Shown: positions 42,843 through 51,417 of the stretch, in pieces
How the letters are laid out: each line of letters starts with the position of its first letter
How positions within the stretch are numbered: position 1 is the stretch's first letter
NCBI GenBank assembly: GCA_017415185.1
Contig: JAFQHZ010000033.1
Coordinates: forward strand, 16,461 to 80,460
Source: Candidatus Gastranaerophilales bacterium
Lineage (GTDB): Bacteria > Cyanobacteriota > Vampirovibrionia > Gastranaerophilales > Gastranaerophilaceae
Length of the DNA: 64,000 nt
Reading direction: 5' to 3'
The notes under the pieces: generated by a model
What the model saw: the letters and a program-made list of their open reading frames with translations, nothing else
What the model was told of the DNA's origin: nothing
Database searches by the model: none
Position numbers and translations under genes: made by a program

Positions 42843-43307
42843 TTATTCACCTTCGCTTTCTTCGTTGAATAATTTGTGTCTAACTTCAAAATCTGAATTT
42901 TTTAAAACTAATTGCATTGCTTTTTTGTTCACGATGTTAATCACAATTGGAGCAAGCATATTAATTGTTGCGCCTTGAGGATTGCTTTGTGGAATGTTTG
43001 CAATATTGCAAACAAAAACGTCGTCTCCGCTTGAAATTTCTAGCTTTTGAGCTTCTTCATCAGGAATATCAAATTGGTAATCGATTCCAAAAAAGCTGCA
43101 AAGCGTGATTGGGAAAGCCAAACTCATATCTTCCATTGATTGCAACCATTTAAATGGAGAATCAGGCTTATAATCAACAAGGGCATATTCTTTTAAATCG
43201 TTAAAGCCGATTATCGGCGAAATGAATTCAAATATTGAATCTTTATTAATTTCTAGCTCACCAAATTTTGTAGTATTAATTTTGATTAATGCATTTTCTT
43301 GTGTCAT
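42843..43307 (-). CDS. fliW: Flagellar assembly factor FliW
   Basis: CsrA antagonist that senses free flagellin. The 154-aa protein has INTTKFGELEINKDSIFEF, IIGFNDLKEYALVDY, PFKWLQSMEDMSLAFPI, and ATINMLAPIVINIVNKKAMQ. The gene pair fliW-csrA is conserved in many phyla. It lies 1 bp downstream of a secreted TPR protein gene. Confidence 0.95.
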   Translation of the reverse strand: MTQENALIKINTTKFGELEINKDSIFEFISPIIGFNDLKEYALVDYKPDSPFKWLQSMEDMSLAFPITLCSFFGIDYQFDIPDEEAQKLEISSGDDVFVCNIANIPQSNPQGATINMLAPIVINIVNKKAMQLVLKNSDFEVRHKLFNEESEGE

Positions 43308-43308
43308 T

Positions 43309-44115
43309 TTATATTCCGTAATTTAACATATTGTTTTGTTGTGTCATTTGATTGTATAAATACATTTTTGCCATATCGGAATTTGAATTGTTCATCATAG
43401 CTCCGTATAACATTGGATTATTTAAGCCCATAGCGCCGTATTGATTAAATTGTTGGGCTTGAGCTAGTGGATTAAATTGATATGGATTCATTCCGATTTT
43501 TGAAAGAGTATTTAAAGCAGAAGCGATTTCTTCATTTGTTGGTTGTTTGTATGATTGCAATTCGCCTCTTGCTGCTGCTTCTTGTTGTTGTTGAGTTCTA
43601 ATATATTCCTCTTCAACCATTTTTCTTTCCATTCTTTCTTTGGTTATTTTGTCCATTGCAGCAGGGTGGATTTTTTTGCCAGACATTATAAACAAATCCA
43701 TGTCGTCCAATTCTTCTTGTTCGCCTTCTTCAGCATTTTTTGGTTGTGGTTTGCAAATTGGATTTTCAGGATTTTCCAAACAATCGATTGCTTTTTGAGA
43801 ATAATATGACAATACGATGTTTTCGTCTTTATTTACAACTTCTTGATAAACAATTTTTGCTTCTTCTTTATATCCTAATCTTGTATAGCACAAAGCAAGG
43901 TAATATTTTGCGTATGTGTTATTTTTTTCTTTTTTAACAAGTTCTTCTAAATCTTGCATTGAGCCAACATAATCGCCTTTTTTATATTTTGCGATAATTG
44001 GCTTTAAAGATTCGGTGATTTTAGGAGCTTTTGGCGTGATTGTGTGCGTTGCAGCATTTGCACAAAGCCCTAATGATAGCATACCAATTACTATTAATGA
44101 CAAAAGTTTTTTCAT
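43309..44115 (-). CDS. Exported TPR protein
   Basis: A 268-aa protein with a signal peptide (KKLLSLIVIGMLSLGLCANA), then at least two TPR units (IAKYKKGDYVGSMQDLEEL, YAKYYLALCYTRLGYKEEAK). A Glu-rich middle and a Met/Asn/Gln-rich C-terminus (residues 200-268, NNPMLYGAMMNNSNSDM) follow. It is first in the unit with fliW, csrA and a second TPR gene, possibly linking envelope events to this regulator by position. Confidence 0.75.
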   Translation of the reverse strand: MKKLLSLIVIGMLSLGLCANAATHTITPKAPKITESLKPIIAKYKKGDYVGSMQDLEELVKKEKNNTYAKYYLALCYTRLGYKEEAKIVYQEVVNKDENIVLSYYSQKAIDCLENPENPICKPQPKNAEEGEQEELDDMDLFIMSGKKIHPAAMDKITKERMERKMVEEEYIRTQQQQEAAARGELQSYKQPTNEEIASALNTLSKIGMNPYQFNPLAQAQQFNQYGAMGLNNPMLYGAMMNNSNSDMAKMYLYNQMTQQNNMLNYGI

Positions 44116-44271
44116 AATAATCCTCTGTTTTTATTTAATGTTTATAACATTAATGACAATATATTTTTATTATAACGTAACAAATGAAATATTATTTAAT
44201 TTAAATCTGTTTTTTCCTCTAAACAGTTGAAAAAAAACTTTGTTTTGGTGGTGAATATTTTTAAATTACGC

Positions 44272-44277
44272 TATAAT
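44272..44277 (+). promoter_or_regulatory. -10 box, probably leaderless HTH gene
   Basis: Perfect TATAAT ending 6 bp before the ATG of the HTH gene. A TTGGTG lies 21 bp upstream, too far for a normal -35 box. Confidence 0.5.
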
Positions 44278-44283
44278 CGTTTT

Positions 44284-44499
44284 ATGAAAGTCAAAATAAA
44301 AGAAGTCGCAAAAGAAAAAAAGGGATATAGCTTATATAAACTTGCTCAAATTATGAATTTGCCTCAGCAGACAATTTATTCTTGGGCAAAAGGCAGAACC
44401 CAGCCAACTTATTTAAATTTAGACAAATTGTGTGATGTTTTGGAATGTAGTGTCGGTGACATATTAGAAGCAGAACCAGTTCAAAATAAACTTTTTTAA
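44284..44499 (+). CDS. Small XRE/Cro-type HTH regulator
   Basis: A 71-aa protein that is nearly all one HTH domain: GYSLYKLAQIMNLPQQTIYS (helices 2-3), WAKGRTQPTYLNLDKLCDVL, ECSVGDILEAEP. Such single-domain proteins bind DNA as dimers, often as antitoxins or phage-type repressors. Here no toxin gene adjoins, so it is an orphan. Start at 44284 is chosen because the longer form contains the promoter. Confidence 0.85.
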   Translation: MKVKIKEVAKEKKGYSLYKLAQIMNLPQQTIYSWAKGRTQPTYLNLDKLCDVLECSVGDILEAEPVQNKLF

Positions 44500-44503
44500 A
44501 AGG

Positions 44504-44530
44504 AAAGCGCTCGGTTGAGCGCTTTTATAT
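44504..44530 (+). terminator. Intrinsic terminator of the HTH gene
   Basis: Perfect 9-bp AAAGCGCTC/GAGCGCTTT stem with a GGTT loop, then Ts; 5 bp after the stop. Confidence 0.88.
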
Positions 44531-44548
44531 TATATGAAATTTACGGTT

Positions 44549-45205
44549 TTATACATGTCCTTGGTTTGTTTTGTGGTCAATATCTGCATTTTTGTCGTTT
44601 GCATTAATTTTGCCTTGAATTGTTCTGAAAGCTAAAGCGCAAAGACCGATTGCAGTTGCCGCTATTGCAACTTTTTTGTTTCCTTTTAGATAACCTGTTG
44701 CTTCTTTAACAATTTCTTCGCCGTTTAATACTGCTTTTGAGCCATAGAATTTTTTAGGCAATGTTAAAATTGTTTTTGCGTTTTCAAGTGGTGATTTTGT
44801 GATGATTGATGGAATGAATTTAATTGCTTTCCAAGCACCTTTAGCAAAATCGCCAATCGTTTGTCCTATAATATGGCTTAAAACTTTTAAGCCTTGCATA
44901 TCTTTTGTTTCGCTAATTGCTTTTCCAATAACGCCAGCTGTTGCAGTTAAAGCAACGCCATCAACAGCGCCTCTTATAATGCCTGTACCAACATTTGTAA
45001 TGGTGTTTACACCTTTAAAAATGTCTGTAACGCCTTTTTTTGCTTTGTTATATGTTTCAGTTACTGAAGCTTTCTTTTTTGGTTGTTCTTGGATTGCTGT
45101 TTCTTGCTTTTGAGCAGCATTGGCTTCAACTCTTGCTTTTAGTGCTGGGCTTAATTCAGCACCTTTGAAATGCAAAGAAGAATTAGATTGTAATCTTGAA
45201 ATCAT
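44549..45205 (-). CDS. Lineage-type protein with SLHFKG N-terminus
   Basis: A 218-aa protein from ATG 45205, which has an AAGGTGG site. The N-terminus MISRLQSNSSLHFKGAELS has the short Phe-Lys-Gly motif shared with others here. A basic, Gln-rich linker follows, then Gly/Ala-rich helices (GIIRGAVDGVALTATAGVIG and KVAIAATAIGLCALAFRTI) that may touch or cross the membrane. No function known. Confidence 0.65.
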   Translation of the reverse strand: MISRLQSNSSLHFKGAELSPALKARVEANAAQKQETAIQEQPKKKASVTETYNKAKKGVTDIFKGVNTITNVGTGIIRGAVDGVALTATAGVIGKAISETKDMQGLKVLSHIIGQTIGDFAKGAWKAIKFIPSIITKSPLENAKTILTLPKKFYGSKAVLNGEEIVKEATGYLKGNKKVAIAATAIGLCALAFRTIQGKINANDKNADIDHKTNQGHV

Positions 45206-45312
45206 ATTACACCACCTTTTCAATTTTATTAAACACCTAAAGCTTGAAAATTGCCTGAACGACCTAATTTTATATTTTTATTTTACAAAAATTTACAAGA
45301 AAAATAAAGTGA

Positions 45313-45972
45313 TTAATAATAATTTTTAAGTAAAGGAATAATAATTGTGCTCAATAGCCCAACTATTATTAAAGCAATTGTGCTTGCTGCTGTTTGTTTG
45401 TCTTTTTTTCTATCTGCGCAAGCGGCTGTTCCTATAACATGGGAAGCGCTTCCAAGCGCTAAACCAATTGAAATATCGTTTTTTATTTTTAACAATTTTA
45501 AAATTTTATGTCCAAATGCTCCGCCAAAAACTCCGGTCAAAGCTACAACAACAGCTGTTAATTCGCTATAACCTTCAATTAATTTTGAAATTTCTAATGC
45601 GATTGGCATAGTGGTCGATTTTGGAAGCATTGATATAATCACTTTGAAATCTGCTCCAAAAAATTTGGCGCAAAAATATGTTGAAATTATTGCAATAATT
45701 GTTGCCAAAAACAAAGAAGGATAAAGTGCTCGTTTGTTTGTTAATAAAATATGATAATTTTTATACATCGGATATGCAAGAGCAATTGTTGCAGGGGCAA
45801 TCAAAAAAGATAAAATATTTGCCGATTCATTATATTTTGCATAGTCGATGTTGAATATTTTTAAAATTAAAATTATAGAAACGCCTACGCTAATAATGAT
45901 TGGAATTTTTAAATTGAAATGTTTAAAAATAAAAAATAGTATAACAGTTAAAACTAGACCAAAAAGGTTCAT
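45313..45972 (-). CDS. lrgB: LrgB/CidB family membrane protein
   Basis: A 219-aa inner-membrane protein with about six to eight segments. Signature: FKVIISMLPKSTTMPIALEI, ALTGVFGGAFGHKILK, GLALGSASHVIGTAACADRK. LrgAB pairs are linked to murein hydrolase control and, in plants and bacteria, to pyruvate or glycolate transport. It overlaps lrgA by 4 bp. Confidence 0.92.
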   Translation of the reverse strand: MNLFGLVLTVILFFIFKHFNLKIPIIISVGVSIILILKIFNIDYAKYNESANILSFLIAPATIALAYPMYKNYHILLTNKRALYPSLFLATIIAIISTYFCAKFFGADFKVIISMLPKSTTMPIALEISKLIEGYSELTAVVVALTGVFGGAFGHKILKLLKIKNDISIGLALGSASHVIGTAACADRKKDKQTAASTIALIIVGLLSTIIIPLLKNYY

Positions 45973-46337
45973 TTGCGCCTCCTTTTTAGTCTTTGAAATT
46001 TGATGATGTTATATGTGAACAAACCAACGCTTATTATAACGAGACTTGTTGTTATAAAAATTGTCATAATTATTGCTAAAAAATTTTTTGAAATAATATC
46101 TGTATAATTAATTATTCCAACAAAAACGGGTATGAAAAAAAGAATCATATTTTGAAGCATAAAATTGCAAAAATCTTTAATCCATTCTTCTTTGACTAAG
46201 CTAGTTTTTAATAAAGAAAATAGGATAATAATTCCTAAAATTGGCGCAGGTAGCGCAATTTTGGCTAAATCCAAAATAAAATTAGATAAATATAAAATTA
46301 AAAATATAATTCCAAGACCAATTGCAAAGTTTTTCAT
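45969..46337 (-). CDS. lrgA: LrgA/CidA family membrane protein
   Basis: A 122-aa holin-like protein with four membrane segments. MKNFAIGLGIIFLILYLSN is followed by LPAPILGIIILFSLLKT and VKEEWIKDFCNFMLQNMILF, family landmarks. Start at 46337 is chosen over an upstream TTG. Partner of lrgB; together they probably form a transport or export complex. Confidence 0.85.
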   Translation of the reverse strand: MKNFAIGLGIIFLILYLSNFILDLAKIALPAPILGIIILFSLLKTSLVKEEWIKDFCNFMLQNMILFFIPVFVGIINYTDIISKNFLAIIMTIFITTSLVIISVGLFTYNIIKFQRLKRRRK

Positions 46338-46440
46338 AACAAAAAAATTATACAACTAAAATAAATTTCCCCTTGATTCTAGTTTTTCTTTGATACAAAA
46401 TTAAGTCGTAGATTGAATTTTACTTAAATTAAGAGGAAAT

Positions 46441-48405
46441 ATGAATTTTTATTTTATAGGGATAGCAATTTTGATTTTGGGTGCAATTTTTAGCTTAGCT
46501 GTTAAAAATCCAAATAATAAATTGAAAACAATTTCTGTTTTTTCTGTGATTGGGGCGTTAAATATTCTTGTTGCTTCAATTAAAACTTTTATATCAGGAG
46601 CAAATGATTTTGTTTTTAATCTTGGTTCGGTTTTTCAAAATGTGAGATTTTCTCTTGATAATATAAGTGCATTTTTTGCAATTATTATTGCTGTTATGTC
46701 AACTTTGGCAATTATTTATTCAAATGGATATTTAAAACCATATATCGAAAAAGGAAAAAATATCACTGCGCATTGTTTGTTTTTAATAATGCTTATGGCT
46801 TCAATGCTTGGCGTTGTTGTTTGTCAAAATGCGCTGATGTTTTTAATTATTTGGGAATTAATGTCTTTATCTTCATTTTTCTTGTGCTTATTTGAATATG
46901 AACAAAAAGAAGTTATATCATCAGGCATTAAATATCTTGTTTATATGCATTTGAGTGTGATTTTCATAATCATTTTCTTTGCGCTTTTGTCAATTCAAGC
47001 TCATAGTCTAGATTTTAATTATTTTTATGGGGTTGCAAAAGAAAATATCCAACTTGCAAATCTAATATTTATTTTTGGCTTTATTGGTTTTGGAATTAAG
47101 GCGGGTTTTGTTCCTTTTCATAATTGGTTGCCTGACGCTCATCCAAAAGCGCCTTCCCATGTTAGCGCTATGATGAGTGGAGTTATGATTAAAACAGGAG
47201 TTTATGGAATAATCCGAGCTCTTGAAATTTGTTCAATTCCAACTTTAAGCACAATATATCTAGTTTTAATTTTGAGCATAATTACCGCTCTTTATGGAAT
47301 ATCTTATGCTTCTGTTCAAAAAGATATTAAAAAAATGCTTGCTTATTCTTCGATTGAAAATATGGGAATAATCGGTATTGGAATTGGAGTTTATTTGCTA
47401 GCTACTCATTATGAATATCCAACAGTTGCGCTAATTGCTCTTTGTGGTAGTTTTGCGCATATTTTAAACCATTCAATTTTTAAAGAACTTTTATTTTTAT
47501 CAGCAGGAAGTGTTTATATTAAAACTCACACAAAAAATATGGAATTATTGGGTGGTTTGATTAAAAAAATGCCAATAACTGCAATATGTTTCATACTTGG
47601 CGGAATTTCAATTTGCGCTCTTCCTCCTTTTAATGGTTTTGTGTCTGAATTTTTAATTTATATGAGCTTCATTAAAGCCCTTGATATATCTAATTTTGGA
47701 GTGTTTATTGTAATTTTATTTGCGTTGGCTTCGCTTGCTCTTGTTGGCACGATTGCAATACTTTGCTTTACAAAAACAATTAGTATTGCTTTTTTGGGCG
47801 AATCAAGAAGCGAACATTGCGCAAATGAGGATAATCCAAAGTCAATGCTTGTTTCAATGAGTATTTTAGCTTGCGCTTGTTTGGTTTTGGGCTTATTTCC
47901 TCAATATGTATTTAAATATACTCTTTTGCCAGCTCGTGTGTTTATAGATTATGGATGTGCTTGCAAACAAATTGAATTTTTATCAACAATTTCAAAATGC
48001 CTTTGGGCTTTCGTAGGATTAATAATTTTGTTTTTGTTAATTAAAAAAGCAATCTCAAACAAAACTTCCATTTATTCAACTTGGGGTTGTGGATATAACA
48101 AATTAACTTCCAAAATGCAATATAGTGGCGCATCATACACAAGTCCATTTTTAAACATTGTTAAACCTTTGTTTAAAAGAACTCGTGATGTTAAAAAGGC
48201 AAAAGGCTTATTCCCAACCGACGCTCATTATGAAACTCGTGTTGATGATATTGAAGAAACATATATTATTAATCCAATTTTAAAATGGGATGAAAAATTC
48301 TTATCAAAATTTGAAATTATACAAAATGGCGATATTCAACAATATATCCGCTTTGGACTTGCGTTTTTAGCCTTGGCTTTAATTGTTGCAATATTGATAA
48401 TCTAG
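46441..48405 (+). CDS. hyfB: Complex I-like membrane subunit, HyfB type (Ehr complex)
   Basis: A 654-aa antiporter-like proton/sodium channel subunit with about 14 membrane segments. AGFVPFHNWLPDAHPKAPSH, VSAMMSGVMIKTGVYGIIRA and KKMLAYSSIENMGIIGIGIG are conserved ND2/4/5-family stretches, with key Lys and Glu. The polar C-terminal region (STWGCGYNKLTSKMQYSGAS) with a final segment is typical of HyfB/HycC. First gene of a six-gene unit, preceded by AGAGGA. The gene symbol marks homology, not hydrogenase activity. Confidence 0.92.
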   Translation: MNFYFIGIAILILGAIFSLAVKNPNNKLKTISVFSVIGALNILVASIKTFISGANDFVFNLGSVFQNVRFSLDNISAFFAIIIAVMSTLAIIYSNGYLKPYIEKGKNITAHCLFLIMLMASMLGVVVCQNALMFLIIWELMSLSSFFLCLFEYEQKEVISSGIKYLVYMHLSVIFIIIFFALLSIQAHSLDFNYFYGVAKENIQLANLIFIFGFIGFGIKAGFVPFHNWLPDAHPKAPSHVSAMMSGVMIKTGVYGIIRALEICSIPTLSTIYLVLILSIITALYGISYASVQKDIKKMLAYSSIENMGIIGIGIGVYLLATHYEYPTVALIALCGSFAHILNHSIFKELLFLSAGSVYIKTHTKNMELLGGLIKKMPITAICFILGGISICALPPFNGFVSEFLIYMSFIKALDISNFGVFIVILFALASLALVGTIAILCFTKTISIAFLGESRSEHCANEDNPKSMLVSMSILACACLVLGLFPQYVFKYTLLPARVFIDYGCACKQIEFLSTISKCLWAFVGLIILFLLIKKAISNKTSIYSTWGCGYNKLTSKMQYSGASYTSPFLNIVKPLFKRTRDVKKAKGLFPTDAHYETRVDDIEETYIINPILKWDEKFLSKFEIIQNGDIQQYIRFGLAFLALALIVAILII

Positions 48406-48413
48406 AGGAAAAT

Positions 48414-49331
48414 ATGATAGTAAAAATTTTAAATTTAATATTACTTTTAATAACTCCATTTTTAATGGTGGGTTTAATTAGAAAAACAAAAGCATTTTGG
48501 GGCGCAAGAAAAGGCGCAAGCATTTTTCAACCTATATATGATTTTATAAAATTGATGAAAAAAGATTCAATTTTTTCATCGTCTACCACTTCGTTGTTTA
48601 AAATTGCCCCTATGATAAATTTTGCCTGCATCGTTTTTGCAAGTCTTTTTGCGCCAATGGTTATGGGTCAATCAATAATCAATATTCAAGGCGGGCTAAT
48701 TTTGTTTGCTTATGCCTTGGGCTTGTCTAAATTTATATCGTTACTTGCTTCAATGGAAACGGCAAGTAGTTTTGAAGGAATGGGAAGCAGTCGAGAAGCT
48801 TGTTTTACAACAATTATCGAGCCAGCGTTTTTTATTGTAATTGCTTCAATTATGGCGTTGTGCAAAGTTTATACATTTGACAGTTTGAATCAAGTTATAG
48901 CTAATTCAGGCAGTCTTGGAATTTTAATTATAATTTTTGCAATCGCTTGTTTGTTTATAATGCTTGTAGTTGAAGGTGCAAGAGTTCCAGTTGACGACCC
49001 TGCAACACATTTGGAATTAACAATGATTCATGAAGTAATGATTTTAGACAATTGTTCTCAAGAATTGGCGATAATTTCATATTGTGCCGCTGCTAAAATG
49101 TTTTTAATTTCGAGCTTGATTGCAACTTTAATTTTGCCTTTAAGTTTGCCATTTTGGGCTTCATTGGGCGCATTTTTGGCAATAATGATATTAATTTCAA
49201 TAATAATTGGAACAATCGAATCTGCTATTGCAAGGCTTAGAATGAGCCATATATTTGAATTTGTTTTTGTAATGAGTTCATTGGCTCTCGTTGTTGCGTC
49301 ATTAGTTGCACTTAAATTGTACGGAGTTTAA
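48414..49331 (+). CDS. hyfC: Complex I-like NuoH/HyfC subunit (Ehr complex)
   Basis: A 305-aa membrane arm subunit that contacts the redox module. GARKGASIFQPIYDFIKLMK, MVVEGARVPVDDPATHLELT and MIHEVMILDN are the family cores with the acidic residues of the proton or quinone path. It lies 8 bp after the HyfB-like gene. Confidence 0.95.
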   Translation: MIVKILNLILLLITPFLMVGLIRKTKAFWGARKGASIFQPIYDFIKLMKKDSIFSSSTTSLFKIAPMINFACIVFASLFAPMVMGQSIINIQGGLILFAYALGLSKFISLLASMETASSFEGMGSSREACFTTIIEPAFFIVIASIMALCKVYTFDSLNQVIANSGSLGILIIIFAIACLFIMLVVEGARVPVDDPATHLELTMIHEVMILDNCSQELAIISYCAAAKMFLISSLIATLILPLSLPFWASLGAFLAIMILISIIIGTIESAIARLRMSHIFEFVFVMSSLALVVASLVALKLYGV

Positions 49332-49332
49332 T

Positions 49333-49974
49333 ATGACTGACGGATTAATAATTTTATTTGGTTTAACAATGCTTTATTTATCCACAACAAGCAGATTAAA
49401 AGCACATGTAAATACCCTTGTTGTTCAAGGTTTGCTTTTGTTTTTAATTTGTGCGTTGGATTTTAAAAATCACCCTTGGCATACAATTGCTTTTTTAACT
49501 GTTGAAACTTTGCTTGTTAAAGCGATTGTTATTCCAATGTTTTTAAATAAAGTTTTAAGAAAAACGCAAACAAATCGTGACACTGATGCAAACGTTGCGC
49601 ATTTTTATTGTCTTTTGATATCAAGTGTTATATTGTTTGGCGGTTTTATGCTTTCTGTTGTCGAAATTCCTTCTTTATCGATGATTAATTCGATTTATTT
49701 TGGAATTGCCCTTGCGACAATTATTATCAGTCTTTGGCTAATTACAATTAAGCACAATATTTTATCAAATGTTATTGAATTTATTACAATGGAAAATGGG
49801 ATTTTTCTTCTTTCTCTTTCTGTTGCAAAAGAAATGCCGATTTTGGTTAATATCGGAGTTTTGTTAGATGTATTTATTGCAATTTATATTTTGGGGCTTT
49901 TCGTTTCTCAAATTAACAAAGAGCTTGGAGATATGGAAGTTGCACACTTGTCAGACTTGAAGGATAGTGAATAA
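49333..49974 (+). CDS. hyfE: HyfE-like membrane subunit (Ehr complex)
   Basis: A 213-aa protein with about six segments and a fit to HyfE (NuoK-related plus extra helices): RLKAHVNTLVVQGLLLF, FLTVETLLVKAIVIPMFL, NVIEFITMENGIFLLSLSVA. Start at 49333 lies 1 bp after the previous stop. It ends with acidic, soluble residues. Confidence 0.9.
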   Translation: MTDGLIILFGLTMLYLSTTSRLKAHVNTLVVQGLLLFLICALDFKNHPWHTIAFLTVETLLVKAIVIPMFLNKVLRKTQTNRDTDANVAHFYCLLISSVILFGGFMLSVVEIPSLSMINSIYFGIALATIIISLWLITIKHNILSNVIEFITMENGIFLLSLSVAKEMPILVNIGVLLDVFIAIYILGLFVSQINKELGDMEVAHLSDLKDSE

Positions 49975-51407
49975 TGATTAGTATGGTTTTAATTTTGCCA
50001 ATTATATTTTGTTTAATTCTGTTGTTTGCAAAAAACAACAAATTGAATAATTTCTTTATGGTTTTATATTCTATAATCCATTTTGTTTTGGGTTTGTCGT
50101 ATTTTATAAAACCAGATTTGATTGGAAATAATCAATATTTTAGTTTGAATGGAACAAATATAATTTTTTATATTGTTTTATCAATTGTTTATTTGGCAGT
50201 AAGTTTTTATAACATTGGCTATTCAAAGAATTTAGAGAGTGAATTTAAGCCTAAAAAAATGATGCACTATTCTACAATGATTTTGATTTTTGTGTTGTCT
50301 ATGACAGGTGGAATTTTGGCAAATAATCTTGGTCTTGCTTGGATATTTATTGAAGGAACAACTTTAGCTAGCGCTTATTTAATTTATTTTAATAAAACAA
50401 AACACTCAATTGAGGCTGCTTGGAAATATGTTTTCATTTGTTCAATTGGGATTGCGCTTGCTTTTGTTGGAATAATTCTTTTAACTATTGCAACAGGCAA
50501 TTTGAATTCGCTAAATTACAATGATTTGTTGGCAAATGCTCCTAATTTCAGCAAATTTTGGTTAAACATTTCATTTGTGTTTATTTTATTTGGAATAGGT
50601 ACAAAAATGGGGCTTGCGCCTGTTCATTTTTGGTTGCCTGACGCTCATGCTGAAGCTCCAAGCCCAATTTCGGCGTTATTGTCGGCAACATTGTTGAATT
50701 GTGCATTTTTGATAATTTTAAATGTTTATAGAATAATGCTTGCTTCAACTTCGATTGCTTACGCAAGAACTCTTTTGCTTGTAATGGGTTTTTTGTCTTT
50801 GTTTATTACTAGCGTATTTTTATATCATGCAAAAAATTACAAAAGAATGCTTGCTTATTCTTCGATTGAAAATATGGGAATTTTGGCAATAGCAACTTCG
50901 TTGGGTGGAGTTGCATATTATGCTTTAATGATTCATTTGATTGGGCATTCTTTAATTAAAGCAAGTTTCTTTTTAACAAGCGGAAATGTTTTAGAGCTTT
51001 TTGAAACAAAAAGAATAAAATCAGTTAGAGCTTTGTTTTTGGTTGATAAAAAAACAAGCTGGCTTTGGGTTTTGTCTTTCCTTGGAATATGTGCTTTTCC
51101 TCCAAGCGTGTTATTTATAAGCGAATTTTTAATAGTTAAAACATTTTTAATACAAAAACATTATTTATTATGTGCTTTGTTTTTATTTTTGCTGACCATT
51201 ATTCTTTTTGCTATGGGAAGAGTCGTTATTAAAATGGCTTATGGTGAAAAAACGCCTGAAAAATTTGAGCGTGCTGTTGCAAATCTAAAAAAATTGGATT
51301 TAACAATGTATATTCCTCAAATTTGTCTTTTGACATTGGCTTTTGTTTTGGGTGTATATATTCCTAAAATTCTTGATATTACTATAATTAGCGGTTTGAT
51401 TGGATAA
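49974..51407 (+). CDS. hyfF: HyfF-like antiporter subunit (Ehr complex)
   Basis: The 477-aa second ND4/5-type channel in the operon. Landmarks: GLAWIFIEGTTLASAYLIYF, KMGLAPVHFWLPDAHAEAPS, PISALLSATLLNCAFLIILN, YKRMLAYSSIENMGILAIA. It overlaps the HyfE-like gene by one base. Two antiporter-like subunits imply more than one ion per turnover. Confidence 0.92.
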   Translation: MISMVLILPIIFCLILLFAKNNKLNNFFMVLYSIIHFVLGLSYFIKPDLIGNNQYFSLNGTNIIFYIVLSIVYLAVSFYNIGYSKNLESEFKPKKMMHYSTMILIFVLSMTGGILANNLGLAWIFIEGTTLASAYLIYFNKTKHSIEAAWKYVFICSIGIALAFVGIILLTIATGNLNSLNYNDLLANAPNFSKFWLNISFVFILFGIGTKMGLAPVHFWLPDAHAEAPSPISALLSATLLNCAFLIILNVYRIMLASTSIAYARTLLLVMGFLSLFITSVFLYHAKNYKRMLAYSSIENMGILAIATSLGGVAYYALMIHLIGHSLIKASFFLTSGNVLELFETKRIKSVRALFLVDKKTSWLWVLSFLGICAFPPSVLFISEFLIVKTFLIQKHYLLCALFLFLLTIILFAMGRVVIKMAYGEKTPEKFERAVANLKKLDLTMYIPQICLLTLAFVLGVYIPKILDITIISGLIG

Positions 51408-51417
51408 AGGAGATAAA

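Noticed and set aside
44284..44499. Antitoxin of a toxin-antitoxin pair
   Set aside because: No small toxin-like gene adjoins; a terminator follows directly and the next gene is on the other strand.
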